Shown in pieces: positions 37,209-50,827 of a stretch of DNA of 64,000 bases (position 1 is the first letter of the stretch; each line of letters begins with the position of its first letter). The translations under genes and the position numbers were made by a program. Origin of the DNA: Copromyces sp. CBS 386.78 (lineage: Eukaryota; Ascomycota; Sordariomycetes; Sordariales; Sordariaceae); the NCBI GenBank assembly GCA_030685235.1, contig MU839092.1:62001-126000 (forward strand), in the 5' to 3' direction. The notes below the pieces were generated by a model, which saw nothing but the letters and a program-made list of their open reading frames with translations, did no database searches and had not been told where the DNA came from.

Positions 37209-40200
37209 AATGGCCGGTTGTGTGGGTTGAAAGTTGGGAGGCTGGTGAGGTGAGGATGTGAGGTGAGAGACAGAGCACTGTAGCGCTTAACAGGAGACGG
37301 GAAACACAGGGGGGGATTGAGATGGGAAACGAATAGAATATAAGAAACAAGGTGAGTAAGGTGACAAAGCGGGCGGTCCCAAGACAAGGGATTAGCGTAC
37401 TCGCCGGCAGCGTCAAATGAGAAGAGAAGAACGGGAGACGAGGGGCTCGTGAGGGAGAAGAAGGAGGGTGAGAAATCTCGTGTAGAAAGTCTCGGTGCTC
37501 AGGACGGTGGGGTGTAGTGGGTGTTATAGTCGTACCCGTTAGACCCGTCGTTGCCGTCACTCGCGCTCTCACCCACTGTCACTGCCCCCCTTCGAGCCCT
37601 TTTTTCCTACTACACTACAACATCCCTACAGCTGCATGCATACATTAGTGTGTAAGTCGGAGACGGGAGGGCAACCACAAGAGCGATGAGGACACCGGAG
37701 CGGAGAAGGGGGTGTGTATCTTGGACTGCGTCGTTAGTGGCCGGACAAGCCACAAGCCCGGAAGGTCCAGATGGGGCCCGCTACACCGCGCTGGCTGCAG
37801 CTGCTGTTGGCTGGCAAAACTCGCCAGAATCAGAGAATGTTGCCATCGGCAGGAGGCAGTCAGCGCCGTACCCTGAGAGGTCACTTTCTGTCTCAAGCCA
37901 CTTTTCGACAGCCATTCAAGGCAAAAGACAACCCTCATCTCCCAATCCGGCCTGCATCTTCAACGGTACTGATGGAGTAGGAATAGTCAAATTTAAGTGA
38001 GCATCATCGATCTGGAAAAGAGCCCCGTTCCAAGTCCCGAATCCCGGCGCTATCGTCTGTTGCATCGACGTCGTCGGGTCTGCGCATCGGATTACCATGG
38101 CTTCATGGCCCCATGGGTCTCGAGCTAGCTCTAGATAGTCCGTTAGTCTGGCAGTAAAGCGTCTGTGTAAGCTAGAGTTGGGTTCCAACAGGATGATATT
38201 CCAAGGAAGCCAAGATCTCAGGTATCCGGTTTCCTCTTTGAGGTTTTTCACAGTCGTCAAACTTTTCAACGCTACCGGAGACCACGGGTGACGGGCGGGC
38301 AGGCAGGGCATCAAGCGGCATCGTCAGCCAGGCATCGATCAACTTGACCCCAGAATGCCAGGGTTCTCCGGAGCTGGTGCTGGGAGATATGCATACCTTT
38401 CTGTACTTGTAGATAGGCCAGGAATTGCCTGTGTTGCTTGCCTCGACGTCTGTCCTACTCAACATTGCTGTTGACAGTACCGCAGTACCTGACTGACTGT
38501 GCGTAACTCCGATTTCCGTCGTCTATCTTTGCAGGCTGTGCTCAACCATGCATATGCACTGACAAAAAACCCGACGCGCCATCAGACGAATCGGCCGGCC
38601 TCTGGTATGCGACGAGAGCTGAAAGCTGCAGATGTGCAAGATGTGGTCAATGCATGCCAGGAAAAATAGAGGTAGCGCCACCGACATCAGGGAGTTGTGG
38701 GTGGTATCCCTACATAAATGAAAGATACATGTAAGTTACATTACACTATTCGAAAGTCAGAAAGTATGCCTCCGCTATGGTAATCCCAGGGCGCTAAGCT
38801 AAGTGTTTGGAAGTACGTACCTTCAACAGCTCTCCAGGAGACTCCGACGACCCCGCCGATGAATGGCAGGCACACACGCCACTACCACCCGCGAGCCACA
38901 CCAAAAAGCACCCCGGCTCAAGGTTTACTCACATCTGTCACTCATCATTCACTCAGCCGTGATCACCGATAGGATAACCATAATGCTGGTGGTGGTTACA
39001 AAATATGCTTGTTCCCCTCTGAAACCTGAAACATCCACTCAATCCAGGTTTCGGGGTTTATAGCCTCCCAGAGCACGTGTGGACGCGTTGAGGCCTCATC
39101 CTCAACTGTGAGGTCAAGGTACCAGAAGAGTACTGTCTGTTACAAGTAGCCAAGGCTAATTCGCAATACGTATCAGAGCTTTTGCGGGGAAGGAAGCCAA
39201 TTCAGATGTGGATAATGCTTACTCTGTCTTAGGTCATGGCAGATTGGTCTCACTGTTACCGAGATGGTTTGATAAGTCATACTACTACGCCGTACGTTAG
39301 TTGCGGCCTAGACCTAGAGCAAATGTGCATTTCATGAAGGACCTTTTGTGAGTTATGATATCAAAGCGGGTCCCATCTAACTTGTCACTGACCGGCGGTG
39401 ACAATGGCACAATGCTGTAGCAAGCGGTGTGCTTTTGTGATACTGGCGGATCCTGATGGAGTTTCCGCTTTATCATGTAGCATGAAGCCTTTGGTTGTGA
39501 GCCGGAAAGAGGTGTTGGAAATCTCTGACTAGATCTCAACAGGATTGCAGATAGCAGTACGCCTAGCAAGCCGTCTTATGCAAGCCGCACACGCGGCTAC
39601 TGAGAGGAGAGGGGGAGAGGATCCGTATCTGGTGGACACTCGTATCCTTCCTTCTGTAAATGGCGAGCTGCATATGACTCGTAGTAATGTCTTGTCTGCC
39701 GTGCGCGCATGAGGTAGCAAGGACCACATTGAACACACCATCTTCAAAGGTTGATCCGCATCGTAAGATTATGCAAAGCTCCCACCCGTGGAAGTGTTGG
39801 GGCGCCTTGACACCGTCAACCAGTGGGAGCGTTCTCTACGGTAGCTGAAACGCGGGGCGAGATGAATCCAGAGTGAAGATGATAACTTGATCATGAAGAA
39901 CAGGCGTCGAAATATCATGAAGAGGGAATGGCATGATGAGCTTGTCGCCCAGTCGATCGTCTGACGGGCGCAATCGCTTGCTCATGTCCACAAACCTCGA
40001 CTCCCCAACATGAAACGTAACAAGCGCGCTGCCAGTGGGCCGGGATGCTCCTTCTCCTTGGGACAAGACCACCTTCTCGAGGCTTTCTAGACCCAGTCTT
40101 CCAGTGATGTCCTCGTCCACACCTTCTGGCCAGATCCACGCTCATCTACCGAAAGGGACTGCATGCATACGCCTGGGGCCGGCTAGTCGTCCACACAAAG

Positions 40201-43200
40201 TAAGTCATAGGGAGGGGTAAGAAATCAAAAAATAGCTCAGACTGGAGTCATCGAGTACTTTTCTGCCCGCTTGACCACTCATTTTCCCCTCTTCCTCTCC
40301 CCATCAGTGCGTCCGAAGGAGTTTCGGAGAAAGAAGGATCCAGGAGACACCCAGCTTGGTCTAGCACGAGTGGAACAAAGGCAGGGAATGTCCCAACGGC
40401 AATAAAGATGTGAAGAAGGTACAAAAGGGTAGAGGGTTGGCGTCAGCCTGTGAGAGAGCGTATGTTGGGATATGACCAGAAGCTGCCATGCTAGTGCGGG
40501 AAGGTGAGCAAAGGTTGTTTAAGTCAGACCCCTGTTATTGAGCCTCATTGGCTGGAGCTCAGAGCGCCCTCGGCCTCCATCAAGAGAAAAAAGGCCGATA
40601 TTAGAGCCTCTGATTGGTCTGAAAAGAAGGAGAAGGAACGAATGGGTGGCCCCAGAAGGGGAGATATTGCCCTGTGAATCATCTGAGAGAGAAATTTGTT
40701 GAAGATGAGGAGATATACGCAGTAAAGCCATCGATGGACATGCGGCAGCAAGCCACAAGAGGAGCACCTACTTGGGGTTGAGATGGAAACAATCCATGTT
40801 TTGATGACGGAAACGCTCCAGGTTTCTAGAGCAATGAGAAGAATATGTAGAAACCCGTGGCCATTGGAGAGTCACGGCATATGACCATCTCCGAGCTGTA
40901 GAACCAAGGCTTTGGTGCCCTTTTTGGGGAACCCGAGATGACGATAGAAGCATGTCTCGTATGGCACCACCGGAGAGCCATGAGCCAATCTTTTTCACCA
41001 CGTCCACTGGTGCCTTGGAAGCTTCATATTGCGTAGCAACCTCAAGTCCGGCCTCGGGATAGGGAGTCTGGACTGGGAATACACGGCATGGGGACACAGC
41101 GAACCGCTTGGTTCCTGGCTCCGTGGGTTTCGTACCCCCGATCTCGCTGTGTGTCTTCGCCGGGGGTGTAGCAAGCGGCTGGAAGCAACGGAACAAGAGA
41201 ATCGAGCCCGTGGGATTGGGTAACATGTGAGCAGCTCCGCATTACTCGGTACCACGGGGAGAACGGAACGGCTGTCCTCTCGTGGAACGCCGTTGAGGGT
41301 GTAGGTTAGAGACAGTCCAAGATGCGCCCTCGCGGCGGTAAAAGATTCGCAAGTAGACACGGCTCGGCAGGTATCGGTCCAGGGGACTCGACGCTGCGCT
41401 GCCATTGAATTGGGCTTGTCTTGGCTGCTCACACTGCCCACCTTGGAGGCGACCAAGGCGTCCTGCGACCACCTTTCAGAGGTTTCTCCCACCCTGGATC
41501 TAAATGCACTGGACGGGAACGGGGATGGCGAAAGAGAAGGGGGCTGTGCGGCCAGGAGCGGAACCAGATGGCCAACTGAAGAAGGATTCAACAGCAGAAA
41601 CGAAACGCACAATGCGCATTGTGCATATTGGGAATGAAGAATGAAAACTGGCAACTGAAAAGTGAACAAGTTGTTGGTGGTGGGTGTCGCAGTCGACCAA
41701 ATTTCCATGACAAGGTCAACTCGTCGAAGTGGAAGTTTGCTGCTGAGAAGAAAGTTGGAAGCTGAGAGTAGTGGCAGCCACAATTGGCTTGGCACGCTTT
41801 TACGTGCTCGGTCTTGGCGCGTAACGGAATCAAAATTACAGTATTGATTGTGAAATTGTCAGGTGCGGATTTGAACCAGTGGGCGGCCGGCTTTCTTTCT
41901 GGGGCCTGCGCTAGACGCTAGTCGCCCTTGCTCTTTTTAACTTGGTAAGTTCGTCCCTTCCGAGTTGAGTCTTGCCTGTGATTTTCGCATACCTAGATGA
42001 AACACCGTGACCCGAGCATATCTAGTGAGAAGGGACGTTGCACATGGCTATCGCGGATGGAAGCGGCAGCCGCAGCAATTTGCCGAGACCATGAAAGCAT
42101 GGAGAGAAACCTGAACCGCGCCGTCCAGGTCTGGTGACGACGGAACTCGGAGCGCCAGAAAAACAGTCAGTCACTTGACCTTCGGCGCAAACTGCCCATC
42201 GCGGGATAAGCTAAGATAACGAGAGGAATTATTCGACAACCAACCTGACCTGACCTTGTCGTCGTCCTGGCCTTGGACCTGCAACGACAGTGATCACCTG
42301 GAGAAGCCAATTGCATGTTTCCCGTTGTGCAAATACTCCTTGTGCCGCGACCTGCGCGACCTGCGACTTGTCCTTGTCGATATCCTCTTCTTCCATTCGA
42401 GGACCAAGACGCCTCGTCCGTTGACACAATTTCACTGACTACACACCCTCACTTCCCCCGGGCCTCATGTCCGAGGTGCCCTAGCTGCTACAGCTTGGCT
42501 CGGCCGAATGAAGTCGGGGAAATGATGGGGTAAAGACGGGGGTTGTTCTTGATTCTCATCTTCGCCGGCATGCTGGGCTGACTGGGAGGACGATTGCAGG
42601 GCCGATCCATTGTCGCGGGACTAGCGATACCGACGATATGTATCCATTCACACATCGAGCGCAACGGGCGTGAACGAGAATCTGAAGCACGGCAGCATCA
42701 TACCTCCAGTGAGAGAACGAGCCGAGCAGCCGTTGACTCATGCCTAGCACCGCTATCGATATTAACACGGCGCGACAACGAGGCTATTGGACAGCCGGAA
42801 TTATTGCTTCCATATGATCGAACGGACAACTAGGGCCCATTGTAGTTCGCTGCAGGCCGACTGAGCATCGGGCTACAATAATACCGGTGGCAAACCTCTT
42901 GTTGAGCTCCGTTGTCCTCGGTGTAAAGGCCGGCTCTAACGGGTCAGGCCCGCTATCTGCTCTATCGACCACGACACCAGTTGGAGTCCTCACTTTTGGT
43001 CCACGATAATGGCCGACGGCTTGAAGCCCAAGGCCACTGGAGAGAAGGACAGATGGATGGGCTGTACGTGTACACTACACGCACGGCACTTCCAGCAACT
43101 ACACATTCGGAGCCGCTTCCTGCCGTACCAATGGAAGCGGGTACAGGAAGAACACCGGCTCCATGTTGATTGACGAGAGAGCGGCGAAATCGGCCGTCTG

Positions 43201-46200
43201 GACGTGTGGCGCAGGCCTGGCGAGCTTGTGCTTCATTGGAGATAGGGGAAGAGGGGACAGAAAGACGCGTCGTGCGCGTTTCAACAAAGACTCGCTCAGC
43301 AGTTGCGGAACAATTCGTTGGTGGTCGTCAACCAGGCGAGCCAGAGGTCGCAAAAGGGTCGTTGAAATGCCAAGCCATGACGTCACAGACAGCCCCTCTA
43401 TGAAGACCCTTGAGCTGTGAGCCCTAGCCACATCCATGCGAACCGAAGCTGAGATGGCCTCATCGAGGGTCGGAGTCCTCACGAACAACGCAGTGTCCAG
43501 CGCATCTCCATGACTCAACACTCAGGACGGTGGATGTGGGCATCAAACTATCAAAGGCTCTTCGCGTGAACGTCCAAAAACCACCCAGGGCTGTCCATGA
43601 AGCAAAATTTCTTCTTTAGAGCGGTGTGGCTGCAAGTGCCGAGGCTTGAAACAAACATTTCCATTCTGGCTGCCTGCGCCTCAATTTCTTCGGAGCTCGG
43701 TAGCCCACCGGTCACGGTGTTAATCATGACGGAGTGCAAACTGCGAATCCGACTTTTGTCCCCGTTGAAAGGCCCCTGCAAGGTAGATCGCACAAGGGAC
43801 GAAAAGAGAAAAACGCGTGTTGGAGTGAAAATTCCCATCGCCGAATCTAACATTAGCTTTTGGAAATCCGAAAGAGGAAAAGCGAGGGTTGAGCGTCGCT
43901 TCGGGGTGGTGGCCAACTTACCGGCCGGCCGGTAGGTGGGGCGGCCGCGGCGGGGCGGGAGGCAGCCCTTGACGTGGCAGCCGCCGATGCCATCTGTTTT
44001 CCGCCACAACCACGGTGACACTTCTCGAAAGCGTCGTTCCCGATGTCTGTGTCTGTAAGCATTTCGGCGTTTGCGCCTCATTCTGTGGACTTTACGATTT
44101 CCAAAGATTTCGGGGTCTAGGGTCGAAGCACGTCGATTGATGCAGAGTATATTTAGATTTCGGCCCCTGAGGTGCGCACTAACTTGACGCCATGTTCGTT
44201 ACAATCAATGCTGTTAGACTCTAGTGCATACCGGAGCTCCCACCGCGCAACACCCAACAACGCCACATCGTACGGAAGCGACCCGTCCGAACGGGTCACT
44301 CCCTGGCTCCATTAGCTTGAATGTTTTTGGTCAAACTAACCCATCGTGGTCATTTGGGTTCGGTGACCCGGCGCGCTCGAGGCAGTACAGAAACGGGGCA
44401 GTGACGAGTTCGGCCGCGGAGTCGGGCTTCGTGTACACTGTGTGAGATGCCCAACAACGGGAAATCCATGATCGGTGACATCGGGAAACTCGTCACTCGT
44501 CACTAGTAGCTGAACTCCAACATTTCATCCCACTTGCTTCCTATTCGCAAACATGGCAAGGCAGTGTTGTATGCCTATCCTGTTATCATCATGTCCCGCT
44601 GTCTTCCACCGACTGATGCTATTGACTATCAAGGATGCCAGGGATGGCTAGGATGTCAGATCATCAGATGACAGCTCAAACAGGTATTCCGCCTTGAAAG
44701 CGTATGCAGGCATGACAGATAGACAGACAACAACGTGATCAACGCTCGTCACTGTTCAAAGCATGACTTCGAGTTCGACCAATTATTGCTGGCAAAGCTA
44801 TGACGGGTATTGGCCAGAGGGGACTGCTCACGCCCACGCTCACAGGCGTAGGCGTCGTCATTGGCGTCGGACGTCGCCTGCAAATGGGATGTGGGTGAGA
44901 AACCATAGTCGGACTTGAGATTATATACTCTATCTATTGGGTAATTATCGTGCTCATGGACATAACATACGTTCGGTGAGATACTCTTGGCGAAAGACGT
45001 CGGCGAGAGACGTCAGCGAGGACGGACTTTAGTCAAATCTGCCTAATGGTTAGGGACCGACTGTTGATTGTTGATTAGACCTGCTTCAAGTATCTCTACT
45101 GTTACTAAAACTGTAAAAAGTAGGTAGTCCCAAAACACTAGAGCGGTTAACCAGATACCTCTACCAAACAATTTTCATGTTTTGAATACAACAATTCAGT
45201 AAGAACGAGAACTCATCATACCTAACTAGTTGTCAACCAGATACTTACTTGTTGATTTTCTCCCAACCCAGGCAGAAACTACGTGCTATCCACATGTGCG
45301 TAAGCTCGCAAAGTACACAGTAAATAGAAACGGGAGAGTGAAAATGATTTGAACAGTTGATATTATGTTCCTTGATTTCAGTTTTAAGCAAAAGGCACGA
45401 CGTGGTGATATTTGTTTTTCTTGAAGAAGATAACATGCACAGTCCGGGCGGAAAGTAAGGCAGGAAAGTGACCAAAATGATGGAAGTGGTTCCCCTATAC
45501 TTCTCCATCCTACTTGCTACACTACTTTCCCCTTCCAACTCCGCTGTCTCGAGCCATCGTATTTAGGCCACCATGTATCCGACCAAGTACTCCCCATCTT
45601 TCCACTTCCTTTGAATCTGGTCAAGCGGAAACGTGCCCGGTTAAGAATCCAACCAGAGGTGAGATGCAACTGCCCTTCATGACAAAAAGCTCATCGTTCC
45701 TGCTTGGTCTGTTGGCGATCCTTGAGAGCCCGGACAAGGTACCTCTAGTTGCGATGGAAGGTTCAATCACAACCACCCCAACGCTCCTGCTAAATTAATC
45801 GCCGAATCTTCCTCTGCCCGTAAGATGAGGTACGCCAGATGAGCCATTTGGCAGTTGGCTTGGAAAGCAGGAATAGCAAACAAAATTGACTGGTATTCGG
45901 TGGGCAGATGATGTATCGCCGAACGAAAAAAAAAAAATTTAAAAGAAAAAAAAAAAAAGAAATTGGAAAAAAAGGAAAAAAAAAGAAAGGAAATACCGAG
46001 CCAATACTTCACCATTCCGTTCAACATGTAACTCAAATCGTCCAGATTGCGCATGGCTTTGTGCTATTCCCAAGTGTCAAGATGACTCGCCACCCAACTG
46101 TTGGCTTGCTGCCAGAATGTCATTGACGACAGTCGGGTAGTAGTAGAAGCTGACTGTAACAGAACATAATTGCTTTTCGTACTTTTTACATAAACTACAT

Positions 46201-46319
46201 AAGCCAGGACATACTTCTTTTTGTCAAGTTTGCCTCCCATTTCGTATAAGCCCCTTTCTCTCCCTTTTGCCTCATCTGAACAGTTGTTGCGGATGATCTC
46301 AACGCCCCGGATGACCTCC
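37209..46319. other. 9-kb intergenic stretch without a recognisable gene
   Basis: Many overlapping frames of 60-270 codons occur, but none shows a known domain, a clear splice structure or a convincing composition. The protein-like pieces at about 37916-38314 and 39836-40133 (both minus) are discussed under findings. A purine tract made almost only of A and G lies at about 45926-45990, and an 18-bp perfect palindrome at 41607-41624. No tRNA or 5S rRNA gene was seen. Confidence 0.45.
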
Positions 46320-47685
46320 CTAATGACCATCGCCCACCACCCCATTGCCATTCACTGCCGTAACACCCCCAGGAACGGCCGTCGGCGTCATCTTGGATTT
46401 TGTAATCTCAAAGAACTCCGTCAGCCCCTTGACAACAACATCCACATTCATGTTAATCTGCGGCATCTTCTCATAGCTGCCCTCCTTCATGATCGCCACG
46501 AGCGCCAGGAACCTATCCACCTCGCGGAGCATGATGGGGCGTTGCGCGTCCGCCAGCACCATGCCGCTCTCGGCCCACTCGCACGCCACCTGGTCTTCGA
46601 GCTTCTGCTCCCAGGGCGGGCCTTCGAGGCGCTTGCGCCACTCGGGGGTGCGCTGCCAGCTTCCATACACCTCGGTGAAGTCGATGATGACGTCGACGTA
46701 GTCGGAGCAGATCTCGTACGACGCCATGTCCTCGGGAGTGCTGTCGGTGGCGATGTAGATCTTGGTGTTGACGTCGAATAGGTAGGCCTTTTCGAATCGG
46801 CAGGTCCGGCACAGGTTGGTGAGCATGGCCTCGAGCTGGCCGAGGCGGGGGATCAGCTTCTGGATGACTTTACTAAAGGCTTCGAAGATGCTGTGGTTGT
46901 AGATGCTGGTCAGGTGGAAGTTCACCGGCGCGTTCTCGACCCCTTGGTCCGACAGCTCGTCCTGGATGCGGATGGTGATGTCGCGCTGGATGTCTAGCTT
47001 ATAGTCATCGGAAAGGCCGTCGACTTTGTGGATGAAAACTTCGATGTTGATGTGCTGGTAGCTGCGCTGTAGATGGAGGATAGTGGCATTGAGGCGTGCG
47101 ACGGCCTCGATATAATCATCTTGGGCATCGATGACCCAGATGAGTGCGCCAATCTCGCCGAAGATGGCATCCATATCGAAGGGAAATGCGGGGTTATCAA
47201 AGACATCGATTTGTCCAGGGAAGTCCCAGACTTGAAACTCCATAAACGAGCTGTAATCCGTCCGTCAGCAGAGGAGATCAAGAAGGAAGGCAAGAAGACT
47301 TTACTTTAAACTGTCTTTCTGGATCCTGGCCGTAGACTCCAAGAATAAGGTCTCGTTTGGCGGTAGTTTGTGAAAAACAACGCTTGATATGGATGACTTC
47401 CCGCTCCTGCCCATGTGTAAGCGCAAGTCACTACCTAGGCTTTGCACGACTTCCATACCTTCGTTGCCCCATTAGGAGAAGACGAGGCTTGCCCTTGGCA
47501 TGAGGGACTGCTATCGGTTCGGGTACCTTGACACCATCTTTAAGGTTTTGCTGAACTCGTTGTCGATTCTGCTCATAAACACGATGAAGATTTAGCATTG
47601 CCCTACTAGTACGCCTGGAAACACATTGTGGTCGTTGCTCAGTGTTGGGATCAAGGAGGGCGTCACTGTCCCGTCTGAAAGCCAT
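46320..47685 (-). CDS. gtr2: Rag-family small GTPase Gtr2 (RagC/D type), 3 exons, 419 aa
   Basis: Exons are 47685-47459, 47406-47305 and 47250-46320, joined at GT-AG introns of 52 and 54 bp; the frame closes exactly to 419 residues. The G1 loop GQRRSGKSS (73-81) is split by intron 1. It is followed by [17 protein letters not shown], the G3 motif WDFPGQ (118-123) and the G4-type HKVD (184-187), all typical of RagC/D and Gtr2. The C-terminal half is the dimerisation (roadblock-like) domain. In yeast, Gtr2 pairs with Gtr1 on the vacuole and signals amino-acid status to TORC1 in the EGO complex. ATG 47685 (MAFRRDSD) has a good context; the frame stays open upstream to 47973, so a longer N terminus is possible but less family-like. 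A 50-residue N-terminal extension and a Gly/Asn-rich tail exceed the yeast length (341 aa). Confidence 0.93.
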
Positions 47686-50255
47686 GATGAGAGAAGCCAG
47701 TATGAGGGTAGAACAAAGGAGCTGTGAAGGCTTGAAGACCAGAGGTGACGACCCCGAAACAGATATTCCTCGATCGAAAAGGGAGGTCGTATGAAGTCCC
47801 TTGCGTCTCGGCGACCGAAGCGACACTATCGACAGCGGTGGTATGGACAAGAGGCCGGCAGTATCCCAACTGCTGACTACCGGTGAACCACTAGCGTGTA
47901 TGTCCTCTTGTTTGTCATCCAGGGGTAGCCTCTCGAGGATTGGGTACCGAGAAGTAGAACGCGGTCCAGACATCGATAAGTAGCCCCTCGAGTGACGACA
48001 GAAACAGGGACGGGAAGCCGTTATTTGACTCGTCTATAGCCATTCCCATCAAATCCCGGTGCCAAGCCCAAGGTGACAAGATGACGCTCGGCCGCCAGCC
48101 TCTGTGTTCAAGAGTTCCGAGTGTAACCCAGTTTCTGGCGAACCCTTATTGCCTCGTACTTTCGGAGCGAAGACCGCCTGAAATATTTATCAGGCGTTGC
48201 TGACGGAAAGATACGGGCAGAAGGAAGAGGTGGCTCATTTTCCAAGGTGGTACAGCGACGGAATTGGCTCGGCACATACGATGACCGACAGCCATGGCGA
48301 CGAGGTGACTGGCCGCACATACGACCAAGAGAAACAAGTTGCTTCCGCAAAATATCGGAGTAACATGTCCAAGGGATGCAAGATGGGACTGGGCGCATGG
48401 AGTTTGTCGGAGATTGCTGAGCCGGCTGGTCATGTGGCGAGTAGTTTTTGGGTTTGGCGTGACAAACTTTCCCAACGTCCAGACGGCACCTCGTCCTTCT
48501 CTAACCGACGCGGCTACCCTCCCTCAAAATCCGGTATCCAAGGGAACGCCTAAACCAGACGGACGGTTTCGTTTCCCATGATCCTTCCCCCGGATTTACT
48601 CTTTGCGGGATAACGACGGAATAATATTGATGACCCGAGCGGACCAGGGACAGTGTCGTAGAATGACACCACCACGGTGTCTGTGGAACATTGAAAAGCG
48701 AACACACCCATCTGCGGATACAACTCGGCCGGTTCCGTGATCCCCATTGGCAGGTAGACTCCCCCAAGTGTCCCAGACAGGCAGAAAGACGGATAGACAA
48801 AGTTTCATAATAGTGACCAGGGTAGGGGGAAGCGGATGAAAAGGCTTGACTGGGAAACTGCAGAACTTTCAAAGAAATATAAAGAAAAAGGCTTGTGTCT
48901 TGATTTGCTTACCTCCATGTTGAAAAAAGAGCGGCAGTAGTGCTGCCGCTACCTTTGCTGGTTGGATGGGCCTGGGTAGTGACAGAGAATCTCAACCATC
49001 CCACGGGCAATGGCCCCTTGACTTTGCTTCCCGTTCCGTCCCAAGTCCAAGTCTGGGTCCAGGTCGAAGTCCGTAGCCGCGCGGATTACCAGATGAGGTG
49101 ATGGTGAAGAGTCGCCTTGTAAGTGGTGGGCAAGGGAACACCGGGCAGTCGGTCTGGCAAGTAACAGTGAGTAAGGGGCGGCTGTGTGGACGTAAACGAG
49201 ATGAGGACGCCTCGCCGGTGTGAGATGTATGTGTGTGCACGCGTGTACTCGGTGAGAGACGTTGTGAGTCGGGTTCGGTGGGGCCGGTCTGGTATATGGT
49301 CTGACTTACCTCCAACAGTCAGCGGGACGGTCAACGGTCAGTCAACCCTCGCCTCCCTTGGTAAAAGACAACCGGTCTTGAAGGGTAAACAGAGGAAGAG
49401 GCAATTGTAAACCGGATGATGTTTGAAGAGGCGAACGAAGGAATGGGAGATGGTGGAAAATAGGTGGTGGTCGATGTGATGACGAGTTAAGAGAAAAGTG
49501 AAGAGTCGTCAAAGTCGTTGGGAGTCAGCTGCCGATTGGAGTGAGGTTGAAGTATGTCGTCGACGTCGTTGGGCGAGGCAAGATCTGGCAGGAATCTCGC
49601 AATCTCGATTTTCACGAATTGTAACGGGTCAGGTAGGACGACGGAGGTGCATTGGCGGTTGTATTTGATAACAGTTGCAGCAGTGAAGAATGCTGGTCGC
49701 TGAATGCAGCAATCGCGGGTTCCGCCCTGCCCAGGGCCACAGCGACCAGTAAGGCGGGCACAGTTGCAACGGGCACGGCGGCAGTGTGGATACCTCTACG
49801 CCTACGGGGTACCGCTTCCCCGCGCTCCACTATAGAGGTACCGCCGGCAGATACCTCTACGGGGCACAGGGCAGATAAGAAATGTCCGATATTCGATGAT
49901 ACCGTAGGTATCGATAGTCCACCGAGTGCCATCATTTTACAGAGAAAAGTATGGCCTTGGAGATTTAGGATGATGAAGCATGCCTTTCTATCGAAGGGTA
50001 CCTTATTTCTAAACACTCCAAGACACCCAATGCTCTGCAGTTCGCGGTCGAGATAACTCCGAGAACCCCATTCTTGGCACCGCCAGAGTGGGCAGGTGGG
50101 GTACTATCGCGCTTGCCAACCCCCACCTTCGTCTCACCACCTTGGTGGCTTGAGCTTACTTAGTGTACACAAAGGACCCTAACCCTACCCATACGAATTA
50201 CCAGGTACTTCATCGGCTCTATAAGCGAAAATTAAACGCCATTTTCTGGGGTGTA
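47686..50255. other. Intergenic region between gtr2 and the TIR element
   Basis: No recognisable coding frame; the open frames present overlap one another on both strands. The first few hundred bases should contain the gtr2 promoter. A GATACCTCTACG word recurs with an inverted partial copy at 49790-49865. Confidence 0.45.
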
Positions 50256-50827
50256 CTCGGGGGTTGCGGTGCGCGGGAGTAGAGGTCCATTGGAATTTCT
50301 CGTCAGTAGAAATTTCTGAAATTTCAGGAAATTTCATGAAAAGTTGGCTTCTCTTTCCATTATTTCGTATCTTATCGCTAACACCCCTCTTTATCTCACG
50401 GGGACTCAGCTAGAGGTCCATTGGAATTTCTCGTCAGTAGAAATTTCTGAAATTTCAGGAAATTTCATGAAAAGTTGGCTTCTCTTTCCATTATTTCGTA
50501 TCTTATCGCTAACACCCCTCTTTATCTCACGGGGACTCAGCAGTCAGCACCCTTATAATTAAAAGTCTAGTGGCCGGAGCTCTAAACTAAGGGCAACAAC
50601 CTTTTAGTTAGAAATTCGATTATCGGCTCAGGAACTACCAGCTTATATAGCGATAACTTGGTAAGTTCGGTGGGTGTAAGTGTTTGGTGCACGGACCTTG
50701 AGCACGGACCTTGAATTAGCGGTAATTTCAGAAATTTGACAGAAAGTGAAAAAACCCCATTTTTTCCGTATCGATCGACCTCTAGCGGGAGCGTTTTTTA
50801 CCGCTCCCGCGCACCGCAACTCCCGAG
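50256..50827. mobile_element. 572-bp foldback/TIR element flanked by TA, with internal 131-bp tandem duplication
   Basis: Left end CTCGGGGGTTGCGGTGCG and right end (reverse complement) CTCGGGAGTTGCGGTGCG form a terminal inverted repeat of about 24 bp with one mismatch. Both ends are bordered by TA (50254-50255 and 50828-50829), the target of Tc1/mariner-type transposons. Similarity between the two sides continues inward in pieces (TAGAGGTC, AATTTCTGAAATT). A second hairpin of GCGGGAGCG arms lies at 50785-50810. There is no transposase, so it is a non-autonomous element. It lies about 136 bp downstream of the LMBRD2-like stop codon, possibly within its 3' UTR. Confidence 0.65.
50280..50541. 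repeat. Perfect 131-bp tandem duplication
   Basis: 50280-50410 and 50411-50541 read identically by eye, each from TAGAGGTCCATTGG to GGGGACTCAGC. The absence of any difference implies a recent duplication inside the TIR element, below the size at which RIP acts. Confidence 0.95.

Noticed and set aside
40995..41795. 266-codon open frame on the minus strand
   Set aside because: Composition is Ser/Arg/Leu-rich without domain features, and overlapping frames of similar size exist on both strands, so it looks like a chance frame.
41850..41930. GGTTCAAATCC word on the minus strand resembling a tRNA B box
   Set aside because: No matching 5' acceptor stem or A box occurs at the right distance.
48316..48345. 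ACATACGACCA, the start of Neurospora-type 5S rRNA
   Set aside because: The match ends after 11 bases; nothing further of the 5S sequence follows.
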